DNA of 47,797 bases from an uncultured Pseudomonadota bacterium (GTDB lineage: Bacteria > Pseudomonadota > Gammaproteobacteria > Steroidobacterales > Steroidobacteraceae). The stretch is from contig CAIUGU010000246.1 in NCBI GenBank assembly GCA_903898785.1, forward strand, positions 1 through 47,797, in the 5' to 3' direction. This document shows, in pieces, positions 1 through 7,958 of the stretch; the first letter of the stretch is position 1; the number at the start of each line of letters is the position of its first letter. The notes beneath the pieces are model-generated. The model did not search any database, was not told the DNA's origin, and saw only the letters and a program-made list of their open reading frames with translations. The translations under genes were made by a program, and so were the position numbers.

Positions 1-68
1 CGAAGCTGAAGACGGACCTGCGCCGCGGACGCCTCCAGCTGGCACACGCCCTGTTACAAGGCGACTGA
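1..68 (+). CDS. C-terminal tail of a probable ECF-type RNA polymerase sigma factor (5' end outside window)
   Basis: Only the last 21 residues are visible. The frame with codons starting at base 3 runs open to TGA at 66-68 and ends KLKTDLRRGRLQLAHALLQG plus Asp. A basic Leu-Lys-x-x-Leu-x-Arg-Gly-Arg stretch just before the C terminus is typical of sigma region 4.2 in ECF sigma factors, which end shortly after the helix-turn-helix. The stop is 3 nt before the next gene, so the two are almost certainly co-transcribed. The assignment rests on one short motif; another helix-turn-helix protein remains possible. Confidence 0.5.
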   Translation, partial: KLKTDLRRGRLQLAHALLQGD

Positions 69-71
69 CTC

Positions 72-575
72 ATGGAAACAAGGAACACTTCCCCCATGGG
101 CACCAGCGCAGGAGCGCAAGAAGCAGCAGAGCAGTGGATCACGCGTTTGCTGCAGCAGCAGCCACCGCTGACTGCACCAGCCACTCTTGAGCAGCGCGTG
201 TTTGCGGCCATTGCGGCAACGTCTCCTCCGCACTGGTGGCACCAGCCATTGACGCGGTGGCCTGTTGCCGCCCGGGTCGGGTTCCTTGCCGTCATGATCG
301 CTTGTGCAGGACTGGGTCTCGCACTGGCGAATGTCATGGCCGCATTCATCGGCAGCATGGAAGTCACTGGTCACGCTGCTGCGGCGATGCCCGGATACGA
401 CGCGGCCAGGACCCTCTTCGACACACTGGCCGCCCTGACGGTGGTAGCCCGGACACTGGCGGGGAGCCTGCCGCAATCATGGCTGCATGGCGGATTGCTG
501 CTGATCGGCCTGCTGTACGGAGTGTTCTTCGGACTCGGGGCAGTCGGTTACCGGGTCCTTCGTCCTGCGCGCTAA
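72..575 (+). CDS. Small membrane protein in a sigma-factor operon, possible anti-sigma or accessory factor
   Basis: This 167-residue protein has an Ala/Gln-rich soluble N-terminal part (about residues 1-60), a hydrophobic segment at about 62-90, a soluble stretch, and a second hydrophobic segment at about 140-162. That predicts two membrane helices. The gene begins 3 nt after the sigma-factor tail and is followed by the RDD fusion gene after 28 nt. Genes directly after ECF sigma factors often encode membrane anti-sigma factors, so that role is possible. I see no His/Cys zinc-finger motif of the classic anti-sigma domain. I do not recognise the family; the function is inferred only from position. 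The ATG at 72 is the first start after the preceding stop. Confidence 0.6.
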   Translation: METRNTSPMGTSAGAQEAAEQWITRLLQQQPPLTAPATLEQRVFAAIAATSPPHWWHQPLTRWPVAARVGFLAVMIACAGLGLALANVMAAFIGSMEVTGHAAAAMPGYDAARTLFDTLAALTVVARTLAGSLPQSWLHGGLLLIGLLYGVFFGLGAVGYRVLRPAR

Positions 576-603
576 CGCACCGGATCTCAACAGGAAGACT
601 TCA

Positions 604-2235
604 ATGACACGCACCTTCCGTCCCCTCGCTGTCTTGCTGCTCGTTGCTGCGCATTGCTGGTCGGCTGCACTGGCCGCACAGGAAGCGGTGCCCCTGGAAC
701 GCCCTGAACAGGCCGCCACGGCTGAAGCCGTCGACGCCCCCGCGGAATTCCCCTCGGCGGAACCTCGCCGACGCGGACGACGCCTGGACGATGACGGCGC
801 AGTGGTGACGTTTGCAGGCGATGCTTCCCTACCCGCAGGGGAATCGACCGGGGCCGTCGTCGCGATTGTCGGCTCGGCAAGCAGCGACGGCGATGTCGGC
901 GAGTCCGTCGTCTCTCTTCTCGGCAGCACGCGAGTCACGGGGCATGTGGGCAAAAGCGCTGTCGCCATTCTTGGCAGCGTCTATGTCGATGGCGTCGTTG
1001 ACGAAGAAGTGGTCGCGATTCTCGGGGACATCGAACTGGGACCGAACGCGCGTATCGGCAATGACGTCGTCGTCATCGGCGGTGTGCTCACGCGCGCTCC
1101 GGGCGCGGTCATCGGCGGGCAGGTCGAGAACATCGGCCACGGCCTTGACCCCGGGGATTTCGGCTGGCTGAAGGCATGGGTGGAGAACTGCCTGTTCTAT
1201 CTGCGGCCACTCGCGCTTGCGCCCGGTCTCGGCTGGGCGTGGAGCATTGCGGCGGGCTTCCTCGTGTTCTACATCGCACTGGCACTGCTGTTTCGCAGCA
1301 GCGCGGAAAGGTGCATCACGACGCTTGAAAGTGCGCCGGGAAGATCCCTTATTGCGGCGCTGCTGGCACTGCTGCTGACGCCCCTCGCGTTTCTCCTGCT
1401 GGCGATCACGATCGTTGGCCTCGCAGCAATCCCGTTTCTCGCGACGGCACTCTTCTTCGCCGCACTGTTCGGCAAGATGGTGATCCTGGCGTGGCTCGGC
1501 CGGCGTGGGACGAGACTGTTCGGCAACAGCCCGCTCAATCACCCGGCTGTGTCAGTCGCGCTCGGCGGCGCAGCGGTGCTCGCCGTCTATCTGGTGCCCG
1601 TCCTTGGCCTGGTTGTCTACAAGCTGCTTGGCGTGCTGGGACTCGGGGTCGTGCTCTACACGGTGCTGCTCGCATGGCAGGCTGCTCATCCGCCGGTGGA
1701 AGCAGCGGGCATCTCCGGTTCGCGGGACAGGACGTCAAGTACAGACCGAGCTTCCGCAGCGAGCGCGTCATCTGACCTTGACTTCGAGGGCCCGTCGGCC
1801 AACGCCGCAGCCGAAACGACGGCAGCAGCGGCCAGGGCCGGAGATCTCGACGAGGCCAGCCTGCCCAGGGCGGGCTTCTGGATCCGTATCGCCGCACTGC
1901 TGATCGACACGGTGTTGCTGGGTATCTTGCTGAAGGTGCTCGACAGCCCCGGCTTCTCGATCCTGCTCGTGCTGGCTGCCTATGGCGCCGTGATGTGGAA
2001 ACTCAAATCGACCACGATCGGCGGGAGCATCTGTGGCCTCAAGGTCGTGCGGCTGGATGGCCGCCCCATCGACTGGTCAACCGCCATCGTCCGGGCGCTC
2101 GGTTGCTTCCTGTCCCTGGCGATCGCCTTCCTCGGCTTCATCTGGGTGGTCTTCGACACCGGCAAGCAGTCGTGGCATGACAAGATTGCCGGCACGACCG
2201 TCGTGCGGGTTCCGAAAGGGGTGTCACTCCTCTAG
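604..2235 (+). CDS. Secreted beta-solenoid repeat / multi-helix membrane / RDD-domain fusion protein
   Basis: This 543-residue protein has three parts. A signal peptide (about residues 1-24, ending ALAAQ) leads into a proline-rich linker and then five degenerate 16-19-residue repeats (about 70-175) of the pattern G-x-x-V-V-x-x-x-G-S/D, such as GKSAVAILGSVYVDGVV. They resemble the right-handed beta-helix of bactofilin-like polymer-forming domains. About four or five hydrophobic helices follow (about 200-365), then an Ala/Ser-rich linker. The C-terminal 120 residues form an RDD domain, recognised by AGFWIRIAALLIDTVLL and a terminal W-H-D-K-x-x-G-T-x-V-V motif. The start has the ribosome binding site AGGAAG 9 nt upstream. 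It is the last gene of the sigma-factor operon. A role in envelope stress sensing or cell-surface scaffolding is inference; RDD proteins have no single known function. Confidence 0.75.
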   Translation: MTRTFRPLAVLLLVAAHCWSAALAAQEAVPLERPEQAATAEAVDAPAEFPSAEPRRRGRRLDDDGAVVTFAGDASLPAGESTGAVVAIVGSASSDGDVGESVVSLLGSTRVTGHVGKSAVAILGSVYVDGVVDEEVVAILGDIELGPNARIGNDVVVIGGVLTRAPGAVIGGQVENIGHGLDPGDFGWLKAWVENCLFYLRPLALAPGLGWAWSIAAGFLVFYIALALLFRSSAERCITTLESAPGRSLIAALLALLLTPLAFLLLAITIVGLAAIPFLATALFFAALFGKMVILAWLGRRGTRLFGNSPLNHPAVSVALGGAAVLAVYLVPVLGLVVYKLLGVLGLGVVLYTVLLAWQAAHPPVEAAGISGSRDRTSSTDRASAASASSDLDFEGPSANAAAETTAAAARAGDLDEASLPRAGFWIRIAALLIDTVLLGILLKVLDSPGFSILLVLAAYGAVMWKLKSTTIGGSICGLKVVRLDGRPIDWSTAIVRALGCFLSLAIAFLGFIWVVFDTGKQSWHDKIAGTTVVRVPKGVSLL

Positions 2236-2257
2236 CCCGAGCGCGTGGGCAACAGGC

Positions 2258-2512
2258 TCACTCGGAATCGCCGAGCCGAGCTGCCTCGTCGCGGCTCAGT
2301 GCCGTGCGCACTTCGATGACCTCGCTCTGCCGCTTCTTCTGCAGCTCATGCGCGTGGGCACGGATGAAGTGCTCGACCACCTTGAGCGCCTGCTCATCGG
2401 TGAAAGGCTGGTACGAGACGACCTCGAAACGGAAGCCGCGCCAGTTGATCCTCTTCGGATGCACGATGCTGGGCCGGTCCATCGGGGAGCCGGGAGGCGG
2501 ACGGTCGTTCAT
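2258..2512 (-). CDS. Small conserved-looking protein of unknown function
   Basis: This frame encodes 84 residues from ATG at 2512; an in-frame GTG at 2545 would add 11. The central part is WRGFRFEVVSYQPFTDEQAL followed by a charged helix KVVEHFIRAHAHELQKKRQS. That looks like a genuine folded small protein rather than a shadow, because no competing gene covers the interval and the residues are mixed and charged. It points convergently at the RDD gene (22-nt gap) and is divergent from the next small gene. There is no clear Shine-Dalgarno sequence at either start. I do not recognise the family. Confidence 0.55.
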   Translation of the reverse strand: MNDRPPPGSPMDRPSIVHPKRINWRGFRFEVVSYQPFTDEQALKVVEHFIRAHAHELQKKRQSEVIEVRTALSRDEAARLGDSE

Positions 2513-2658
2513 GGCGAAAACGTGAAGTCGGTGCGCAACATCCACGATTTAAGGGAACGCCTCACGACACCATTAGGGCGCGCCATAGGGCCGCTCGCCA
2601 CCCGCCGCGTCCACAATTGGCCACGCAATTCCCGCATCCAGGACCGAAAGCGACCCCC

Positions 2659-2877
2659 ATGAGCGATGACCGCAAATTCAGGATTGGCGACCTGGTCAAG
2701 CCGGCCGAATCGACCATTGCCGACGTGGGCGAGGTGGTAAACATCCGCGACAACGACTACGTCATCGTGCAGTGGCATGGCAGCAACCGCAGCACGCACC
2801 ACTGGCGGTCCCTTGAAATCGTCGGCGCAGGCCGCACTGAGCTTCCCGCCCGCGTTTCCTCCCGCACCACCCTGTAA
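2659..2877 (+). CDS. Small SH3-like/KOW-like protein of unknown function
   Basis: From ATG at 2659 this encodes 72 residues beginning MSDDRKFRIGDLVKPAES. The sequence FRIGDLVKP...VGEVVNIRDNDYVIVQWH has the Gly-Asp-x-Val turn and alternating beta pattern of small SH3-barrel or KOW-type domains that bind nucleic acid or protein. The hydrophobic strand ending V-I-V-Q-W followed by HHWRSLEIV supports a compact barrel. An in-frame ATG at 2617 would add 14 residues with little conservation-like character, so the later start is preferred. The fold is my reading of the pattern and the function is unknown. It points convergently towards etfA. Confidence 0.6.
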   Translation: MSDDRKFRIGDLVKPAESTIADVGEVVNIRDNDYVIVQWHGSNRSTHHWRSLEIVGAGRTELPARVSSRTTL

Positions 2878-2915
2878 CGCCGCCGCAACTGCGGGCTGCG
2901 AGCGACACCCGGCGG

Positions 2916-3863
2916 TCATTTACCTGCAAGTGCCCGCTCGATCTCCGGCAGCACGGTGAAGAGATCGCCGACCAGGCCGATGTCGGCCACCTCGAAGATC
3001 GGCGCCTCGGCATCCTTGTTGATCGCCACGATCGTGCGGGCATCCTTGATGCCGGTGAGATGCTGGATGGCGCCCGAAATGCCCACGGCCACATAGAGCT
3101 CAGGCGCGATGATCTTGCCCGTCTGCCCGACCTGCAGCTCATTCGGCACGTAGCCGGCATCCACAGCGGCACGCGAGGCGCCCACGGCTGCACCCAGCCT
3201 GTCTGCAAGGCTGTAGATGTGCTTGAAGTTCTCCGCGCTGCCCAGCGCCCTTCCACCTGAAACGACGCGCGCCGCACTTTGCAGGTCAGGCCGGTCGCTG
3301 GCGCCCGATTCAACGCCGATGAAACGCGTATGCGATGGCACGGCCGCCTTGACGGTCACAGGCTCGATCGCGGCAGCGCCGCCAGGGGCCGCGACGGCAA
3401 ACGATGCCGCGCGAACCGTTGCCACGACCTTGACGCCGGCAGGAACCTCGATGGTGACGATCGCGTTGCCCGCGTAGATCGGACGGCGGAAGCGACGCTC
3501 GCCTTCGACCGCCATCAGGTCGCTGATCTGGGGCGCATCGAGCAGCGCGGCAACCCGCGGCATGACGTCCTTGCCGAATGTCGTCGAGGCGGCCATCAAG
3601 TGCGTGAAGCCGGCCCCGAGCTCGGCGATCTGCGGCGCAAGCACGGCGGCCAGCGTATGGACGTTGGGCGCCTGCGTCACCGTCAGCACACGCTGCACGC
3701 CGGTAAGCGCCGCCGCTTCCTTCGCAATGGCATCGGGTTCGGCGGCCAGGACGACGATCGTGACAGCCGCCCCTGGAATCCGGCTTGCGCAGGTGACCGT
3801 GCGCGCAGTGGCCGGACTCAGCCGATGTCCATCGTGCTCAGCGACAATCAGGACAGTACTCAT
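2916..3863 (-). CDS. etfA: Electron transfer flavoprotein alpha subunit
   Basis: This 315-residue protein is a full-length EtfA (FixB). It forms a heterodimer with EtfB and carries the FAD that accepts electrons from acyl-CoA and other flavin dehydrogenases. The N-terminal domain starts [20 protein letters not shown]. The C-terminal FAD-binding domain (from about residue 195) shows [14 protein letters not shown], then [20 protein letters not shown] and [15 protein letters not shown], all hallmark EtfA segments. It overlaps etfB by 4 nt (ATGA at 3860-3863), which indicates translational coupling. Its quinone-side partner, ETF-ubiquinone oxidoreductase, is in the same window at 12601. Confidence 0.97.
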   Translation of the reverse strand: MSTVLIVAEHDGHRLSPATARTVTCASRIPGAAVTIVVLAAEPDAIAKEAAALTGVQRVLTVTQAPNVHTLAAVLAPQIAELGAGFTHLMAASTTFGKDVMPRVAALLDAPQISDLMAVEGERRFRRPIYAGNAIVTIEVPAGVKVVATVRAASFAVAAPGGAAAIEPVTVKAAVPSHTRFIGVESGASDRPDLQSAARVVSGGRALGSAENFKHIYSLADRLGAAVGASRAAVDAGYVPNELQVGQTGKIIAPELYVAVGISGAIQHLTGIKDARTIVAINKDAEAPIFEVADIGLVGDLFTVLPEIERALAGK

Positions 3864-4612
3864 TGCAGCACTCCCCTCGCCCGCAGCTGCGCCACGAGCT
3901 CTGCCGCATCCTTCACCATGACGCCGCGGGTCCTCTGCGCAGGAGGTTCGTACTTCACGACCTTCAATGTTTCAGTGACGTCGACGCCGAGAGCGCCTGC
4001 CTCGATGACATCGAGCGGCTTCTTCTTGGCCTTCATGATCTCCGGCAACTTGACGTAGCGAGGTTCATTGAGACGCAGGTCCGTGGTGAATACGGCCGGC
4101 AGGTCGACTTCGATCTTCTCGAGCCCTGCGTCCACTTCCCGCGTCACCACGGCAACCGCGCCGTTGATTTCGATCTTCGACGCGAAGGTCGCTTGCGGAC
4201 GTTCCCACAGTGCGGCGAGCATCTGGCCGGTCTGGCTGTTGTCGTCGTCGATGGCCTGCTTTCCCAGGATCACGATGGAGGGCTGCTCCTTCGCAATGAG
4301 CTGCAGGAAGATCCGGGCCGCCTGCAAAGGCTCGACAGCCGCCGCAGTCCTGACCTGGACAGCGCGGTCGGCGCCCATCGCCAGCGCAGTCCTGAGCTGC
4401 TGCTGCACGTCGTCGCTGCCGATGGCCACAGCCACCACCTCGTCCGCGTGGCCGCGTTCCTTGATGCGCAAGGCCTCTTCCAGCCCGATTTCATCGAACG
4501 GGTTGATGCTCATCTTTACGCCGTCGAGCACTACGCCTGTGCCATCCGGCTTGACCCGGATGCGGACGTTGTAGTCGACGACGCGTTTCACCCCAACCAT
4601 CACCCTGCGCAC
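3860..4612 (-). CDS. etfB: Electron transfer flavoprotein beta subunit
   Basis: This 250-residue protein matches EtfB (FixA), the AMP-binding partner of EtfA. It starts MRRVMVGVKRVVDYNVRIRV and contains the family segment SINPFDEIGLEEALRIKE, the AMP-site region AIGSDDVQQQLRTALAMGAD, and ILGKQAIDDDNSQTGQMLA. Near the C terminus VDLPAVFTTDLRLNEPRYVK is the conserved recognition-loop signature through which ETF docks onto its dehydrogenases. It is the first gene of an etfB-etfA operon on the minus strand. The 151-bp gap to the divergent Nudix gene must hold its promoter and contains a perfect 8-bp inverted repeat at 4661-4691. Confidence 0.97.
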   Translation of the reverse strand: MRRVMVGVKRVVDYNVRIRVKPDGTGVVLDGVKMSINPFDEIGLEEALRIKERGHADEVVAVAIGSDDVQQQLRTALAMGADRAVQVRTAAAVEPLQAARIFLQLIAKEQPSIVILGKQAIDDDNSQTGQMLAALWERPQATFASKIEINGAVAVVTREVDAGLEKIEVDLPAVFTTDLRLNEPRYVKLPEIMKAKKKPLDVIEAGALGVDVTETLKVVKYEPPAQRTRGVMVKDAAELVAQLRARGVLQ

Positions 4613-4660
4613 GCTTTGCTCTCCCGCTCAATGTCGACGTCGGGCCGACGAGCCTAGTGT

Positions 4661-4691
4661 AAAGCAAGCGCCATGACTCCTTACTTGCTTT
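4661..4691. promoter_or_regulatory. Inverted repeat in the divergent etfB / Nudix promoter region
   Basis: AAAGCAAG at 4661-4668 and its exact reverse complement CTTGCTTT at 4684-4691 are separated by 15 nt. The pair lies 49-79 bp upstream of the etfB start and 73 bp before the Nudix start. It could be a regulator half-site pair or an mRNA hairpin. No known regulator motif is recognised, so this is a candidate only. Confidence 0.3.
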
Positions 4692-4763
4692 GGTTCTGAC
4701 CACCCATCTGAAAGGAATGGAATCGCACCGGCCGAGAGTGGTGCCAGGCGGACGTGAGGGGCT

Positions 4764-5360
4764 ATGCTGTCGGCAACCCTGCGACTTCAGCTGCAACCCA
4801 AGGCTGCCCCTTTGAAATTCTGCTCCGCCTGCGGCCAGCCCGTCACCGTAGTCGTCCCGGAAGGCGACCACCTTCCGCGCTTCGTATGCACGGTGTGCAA
4901 GACCGTCCACTACGAGAACCCCCGGATCATCGCGGGCTGCGTGCCGGAATGGCAGGGCAGGATCGTGCTGTGCAGGCGGGCCATCGAGCCGCGGAAGGGC
5001 TACTGGACGATTCCGGCCGGATTCATGGAGAACCGCGAAACAATCCAGCAAGCTGCCGCGCGGGACGCCATGGAGGAAGCCCTCGCCAGGGTGGAGGTCG
5101 GGTCGATATTGGCGATCGTGTCGGTGCTCCACGCCCATCAGGTGCACATCATGTTCCGTGCGAAGCTCCTGGATCCCGATATCGGGATCGGTCCGGAGAG
5201 CCTCGAGGTCATGCTGTGCGACGAAGCGGACATTCCCTGGGCGGACATCGCCTTCCGCAGCGTGGAATTCGCCCTGCGGCGCTACCTAGAAGACCGGAGG
5301 TCAGGCCGCGAAGACCTTCACTACGACACCCTCGACAGGGCGCATAGCCCCGCCTCCTGA
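4764..5360 (+). CDS. Zinc-ribbon Nudix hydrolase
   Basis: This 198-residue protein has an N-terminal zinc ribbon (Cys20-x2-Cys23 and Cys42-x2-Cys45, CTVCKTVHYENPRIIAGC) followed by a Nudix fold. The Nudix box spans about residues 86-110: GFMENRETIQQAAARDAMEE. The usual Arg-Glu is Arg-Asp here, while the metal-binding Glu-Glu pair is kept. The ending E-E-A-x-A-x-V in place of E-E-x-G-x is usual for the zinc-ribbon group related to NADH/ADP-ribose pyrophosphatases. It probably hydrolyses a nucleoside diphosphate derivative; the substrate cannot be told. A GAGGGG sequence precedes the ATG closely. It is divergent from etfBA and 118 bp upstream of fdxA. Confidence 0.88.
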   Translation: MLSATLRLQLQPKAAPLKFCSACGQPVTVVVPEGDHLPRFVCTVCKTVHYENPRIIAGCVPEWQGRIVLCRRAIEPRKGYWTIPAGFMENRETIQQAAARDAMEEALARVEVGSILAIVSVLHAHQVHIMFRAKLLDPDIGIGPESLEVMLCDEADIPWADIAFRSVEFALRRYLEDRRSGREDLHYDTLDRAHSPAS

Positions 5361-5393
5361 AGGGCGGCAGAACCCGTATTTGCTGCTGCGTTC

Positions 5394-5421
5394 TTGCAGT
5401 CCGCCCCGCGTTTGGCAGAAT
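5394..5421 (+). promoter_or_regulatory. fdxA: Candidate sigma-70-type promoter for fdxA
   Basis: TTGCAG at 5394-5399 and CAGAAT at 5416-5421 are separated by 16 nt and lie 57 bp upstream of the fdxA ATG. Both boxes are imperfect, so this is a weak prediction. Its position in the only gap before fdxA is the main support. Confidence 0.3.
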
Positions 5422-5478
5422 ACGGCGCTACCTCGAAGGGGGTGACCCCTCTCCCACGTCCCAGTCTGGAGTCCGCCG

Positions 5479-5802
5479 ATGACCTTTGTCGTCACCGAAA
5501 ACTGCATTAAGTGCAAATACATGGATTGCGTGGAAGTCTGCCCGGTGGACTGCTTCCACGAGGGCCCCAACTTCCTGGTCATCGATCCGGACGAATGCAT
5601 CGACTGCACGCTGTGTGAACCGGAATGCCCGGCCGAAGCCATCTTCTCTGAAGAGGAGTTGCGGGCAGGCCAGGAACATTTCAAGGCGCTCAACGCCGAG
5701 CTCACCAAGGGCTGGCCGGTCATCACCGAGAAGAAAGATGCGCCTGCCGACGCCAAGTCGTGGGACGGCAAGCCGGACAAGCTCAAGTTGCTGGAGCGCT
5801 GA
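5479..5802 (+). CDS. fdxA: 7Fe-8S ferredoxin FdxA
   Basis: This 107-residue protein matches the seven-iron ferredoxin family of Azotobacter ferredoxin I type. It starts [20 protein letters not shown] and has Cys9, 12, 17, 21 and 25 plus a second group Cys40-x2-Cys43-x2-Cys46-x3-Cys50-Pro ([18 protein letters not shown]). The spacing provides ligands for one [3Fe-4S] and one [4Fe-4S] cluster. The acidic C-terminal half is usual for the family. It acts as a cytoplasmic one-electron carrier. A GGAG ribosome binding site sits about 8 nt before the ATG. It is convergent with dsbC, with a hairpin between them. Confidence 0.96.
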   Translation: MTFVVTENCIKCKYMDCVEVCPVDCFHEGPNFLVIDPDECIDCTLCEPECPAEAIFSEEELRAGQEHFKALNAELTKGWPVITEKKDAPADAKSWDGKPDKLKLLER

Positions 5803-5821
5803 ATTCTACGCTACGGGATCG

Positions 5822-5842
5822 GGAGGGCAGTGGTCGCCCTCC
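5822..5842. terminator. Hairpin between convergent fdxA and dsbC
   Basis: GGAGGGC at 5822-5828 pairs perfectly with GCCCTCC at 5836-5842 around a 7-nt loop. It begins 19 nt after the fdxA stop, in the gap shared with the end of dsbC. There is no T-tract on either side, so it may be a weak bidirectional terminator or an mRNA-stabilising hairpin. Confidence 0.4.
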
Positions 5843-5899
5843 GTTCCTGCGTAGTCCAAGCAGCAATCGATTGGTTGCTGTGGCGTCCGGACGGCCTGA

Positions 5900-6652
5900 T
5901 TACAGGCCGGGGCGCTTCCCGGACTCGAGGTACTGGACGAGCTTCGCGGCGGGCAAGTAACCGCCGATGTATTCACCCGTTTCGGTGATGATCGCCGGGG
6001 TGCCATTCACTCCGATCTGCTCGCCCAGGGCAAATTCGCTGGCGACCGGCGTGGTCCCGCAATTCGGGGATTTCACTTCCTTGTCGAGCTTCGCATCGGT
6101 CAACGCCTGCTTGCGGTCCCTGGAGCAGAACACCTGTTCCATCTTGGCCCAGGAATTCGTATTCGGCCCCGTCCGCGGGTACGCGACGTAGCGAACTTTG
6201 ACGCCGAGCTTGTTGAGTTCGCCGATCTCGCTGTGGAGCTTCCGGCAGTAGGTGCAGTCGATATCGGTGAACACGGTAATCGTGTGCTTCACCGTGGCCG
6301 GCGCGAATACGATCATCTGGTCTTCCTTGACGCCTGACAGCAGCTTGCGGCGGGCGTCTGCCTTGCGCGCATCCGTCAGGTTGGTGCGAGAAGCGATCTC
6401 GAACAGGTCGCCGCTGATGACGAAACGGCCATCGGCGCTGATGTAACCGACACTGGTATCGACCGCGACCTCGTACAGGCCGGGAATCGGCGTTTCACGA
6501 ATGCTCTGGGGCGTCGCACCGGGAATCTTGCCGGCGAGCTTTGCACGCAGCTCAGGAGTCAATGCGTTGCTTGCCGGGGCTGCGGCCGCCATGACGGTTG
6601 CCGTTGCACAGAGGGCCATGCAGGCCAGCAGGATCGAAGAAAATCTGTTCAT
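5900..6652 (-). CDS. dsbC: Thiol:disulfide interchange protein DsbC
   Basis: This periplasmic disulfide isomerase has 250 residues when started at the ATG at 6652 (an ATG at 6664 would add four). A signal peptide (about 1-24, MNRFSSILLACMALCATATV) precedes the N-terminal dimerisation domain. The thioredoxin-fold domain holds the active site Cys133-Thr-Tyr-Cys136 in FTDIDCTYCRKLHSEI. The cis-Pro loop is in GVNGTPAII, and a second Cys pair (about residues 175-200) matches the structural disulfide of DsbC. It follows xerD on the same strand after about 195 bp, the same order as xerD-dsbC in E. coli. It probably corrects wrong disulfides in secreted proteins, kept reduced by DsbD. Confidence 0.95.
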   Translation of the reverse strand: MNRFSSILLACMALCATATVMAAAAPASNALTPELRAKLAGKIPGATPQSIRETPIPGLYEVAVDTSVGYISADGRFVISGDLFEIASRTNLTDARKADARRKLLSGVKEDQMIVFAPATVKHTITVFTDIDCTYCRKLHSEIGELNKLGVKVRYVAYPRTGPNTNSWAKMEQVFCSRDRKQALTDAKLDKEVKSPNCGTTPVASEFALGEQIGVNGTPAIITETGEYIGGYLPAAKLVQYLESGKRPGL

Positions 6653-6847
6653 TACGTGCTCCACGCGAGCGGGTCAGCGACTGGGCCAATCACCTTCTTG
6701 AGGAGGCGAACCCTGCTGCCCGAAGGCTGCCGATTCGACCCGCCATCGCCGCCGTGGTTCAACTCCGAACCCCGACCAGCGCGCTGGATGATAGCAGACG
6801 AGACCCCACTTTCGCCCCCTGACGGGGCAACGGACCCGCCCGGAGGG

Positions 6848-7807
6848 TCACCCTCGCGGGTGATGCTGGGCGTGCAGTTCCTTCATGCGCTCGCGGGCCA
6901 CGTGCGTGTAGATCTGCGTCGTCGACAGGTCGCTGTGACCCAGCAGCATCTGCACGACCCGGAGGTCGGCGCCATGGTTCAGCAGGTGGGTGGCAAACGC
7001 GTGGCGGAGGGTATGGGGCGACAGGTCTTTCTGGACCCCCGCCTTCTGGGCATACCGCTTGATGATGTGCCAGAAGGCCTGCCGGGTCATGCGATCGCCG
7101 CGGCGGGTGGGAAAGAGGTAGTCGGTCTGGCGTTCGAGCAGGATTTCGTGGCGGGCACCCCTGGCAAACTGGCCCAGCCAGCGGACTGACTCCTCGCCCA
7201 GCGGGATCATGCGCTCGCGATCACCCTTGCCGATGATCCGGATGACGCCCTGGTTCAGGTTGACCTGGCTGGACTTGAGATTCACCAGCTCCGATACGCG
7301 CAGCCCCGTGGCATACAGCACCTCGAGCATCGTGCGGTCCCGATGACCGAGCGGATCGTGGATGGCGGGCGCGCCGAGCAGCGATTCGACTTCCTCCTCA
7401 GTCAGCGACTTGGGGAGTGAGCGGCCGATTTTCGGCATCGCGATCTGGGCAGTCGGGTCTTCCTTGATGAGCTTCTCGCCGATCAGGTGGCGGAAGAAGC
7501 GGCGAAAGCTGGAAAGTTGTCGCGCCGTCGAGCGAGGCCTGGCCCCTGATTCGACGCGCCAGGCGATGAATGCCAGAATGTCGGCGCGCTTTGCTGTGGT
7601 AATCGATGTGCCGGTGCCCTGCAGCCACCGGTCAAGTGCCGTGAGATCGGCACGATAGGCGGAAAGCGTGTTGGGAGACAGCCCGCGCTCCATCCAGACG
7701 GCATCCAGGAAGCGGTCGATGGCCATCAGGGAAGGGCTGTCGCTGTCGCCGCGCGCAGTGCCGTGACCTGACTTCGCGTAGACCGAAGATTTCGTGGCGG
7801 TACTCAT
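6848..7807 (-). CDS. xerD: Site-specific tyrosine recombinase XerD
   Basis: This is the XerD recombinase, which with XerC resolves chromosome dimers at dif. With the ATG at 7807 it has 319 residues, slightly longer than the usual near-300, the excess being a low-complexity N-terminal tail before MAIDRFLDAVWMERGLSPNT. All catalytic residues are present: Arg170 (ATGLRVSELVNL), Lys194 (GKGDRERMIPL), His265 and Arg268 (LSPHTLRHAFATHLLNHGAD), His291 and Tyr300 (LLGHSDLSTTQIYTHV). The frame is open further upstream, but the extension does not resemble XerD. The neighbour dsbC supports the housekeeping assignment over a phage integrase. Confidence 0.95.
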   Translation of the reverse strand: MSTATKSSVYAKSGHGTARGDSDSPSLMAIDRFLDAVWMERGLSPNTLSAYRADLTALDRWLQGTGTSITTAKRADILAFIAWRVESGARPRSTARQLSSFRRFFRHLIGEKLIKEDPTAQIAMPKIGRSLPKSLTEEEVESLLGAPAIHDPLGHRDRTMLEVLYATGLRVSELVNLKSSQVNLNQGVIRIIGKGDRERMIPLGEESVRWLGQFARGARHEILLERQTDYLFPTRRGDRMTRQAFWHIIKRYAQKAGVQKDLSPHTLRHAFATHLLNHGADLRVVQMLLGHSDLSTTQIYTHVARERMKELHAQHHPRG

Positions 7808-7958
7808 TAAGGAAAGTATGCTGACGGTTCCACGACCCCGGACGTGACAGCTCTCACAGATCGCCTCGTGTATTAACATAAAGAGAACCAGATCACAGAA
7901 TGCCTGCCCCCGGACAACAAGCACCACCCGTCATCCCGACCGGTTACCGCCTCCCCCG

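Noticed and set aside
6848-7807. Phage or integron integrase marking a mobile element
   Set aside because: The sequence and its dsbC neighbour fit housekeeping XerD. No attachment sites, tRNA or phage genes are seen.
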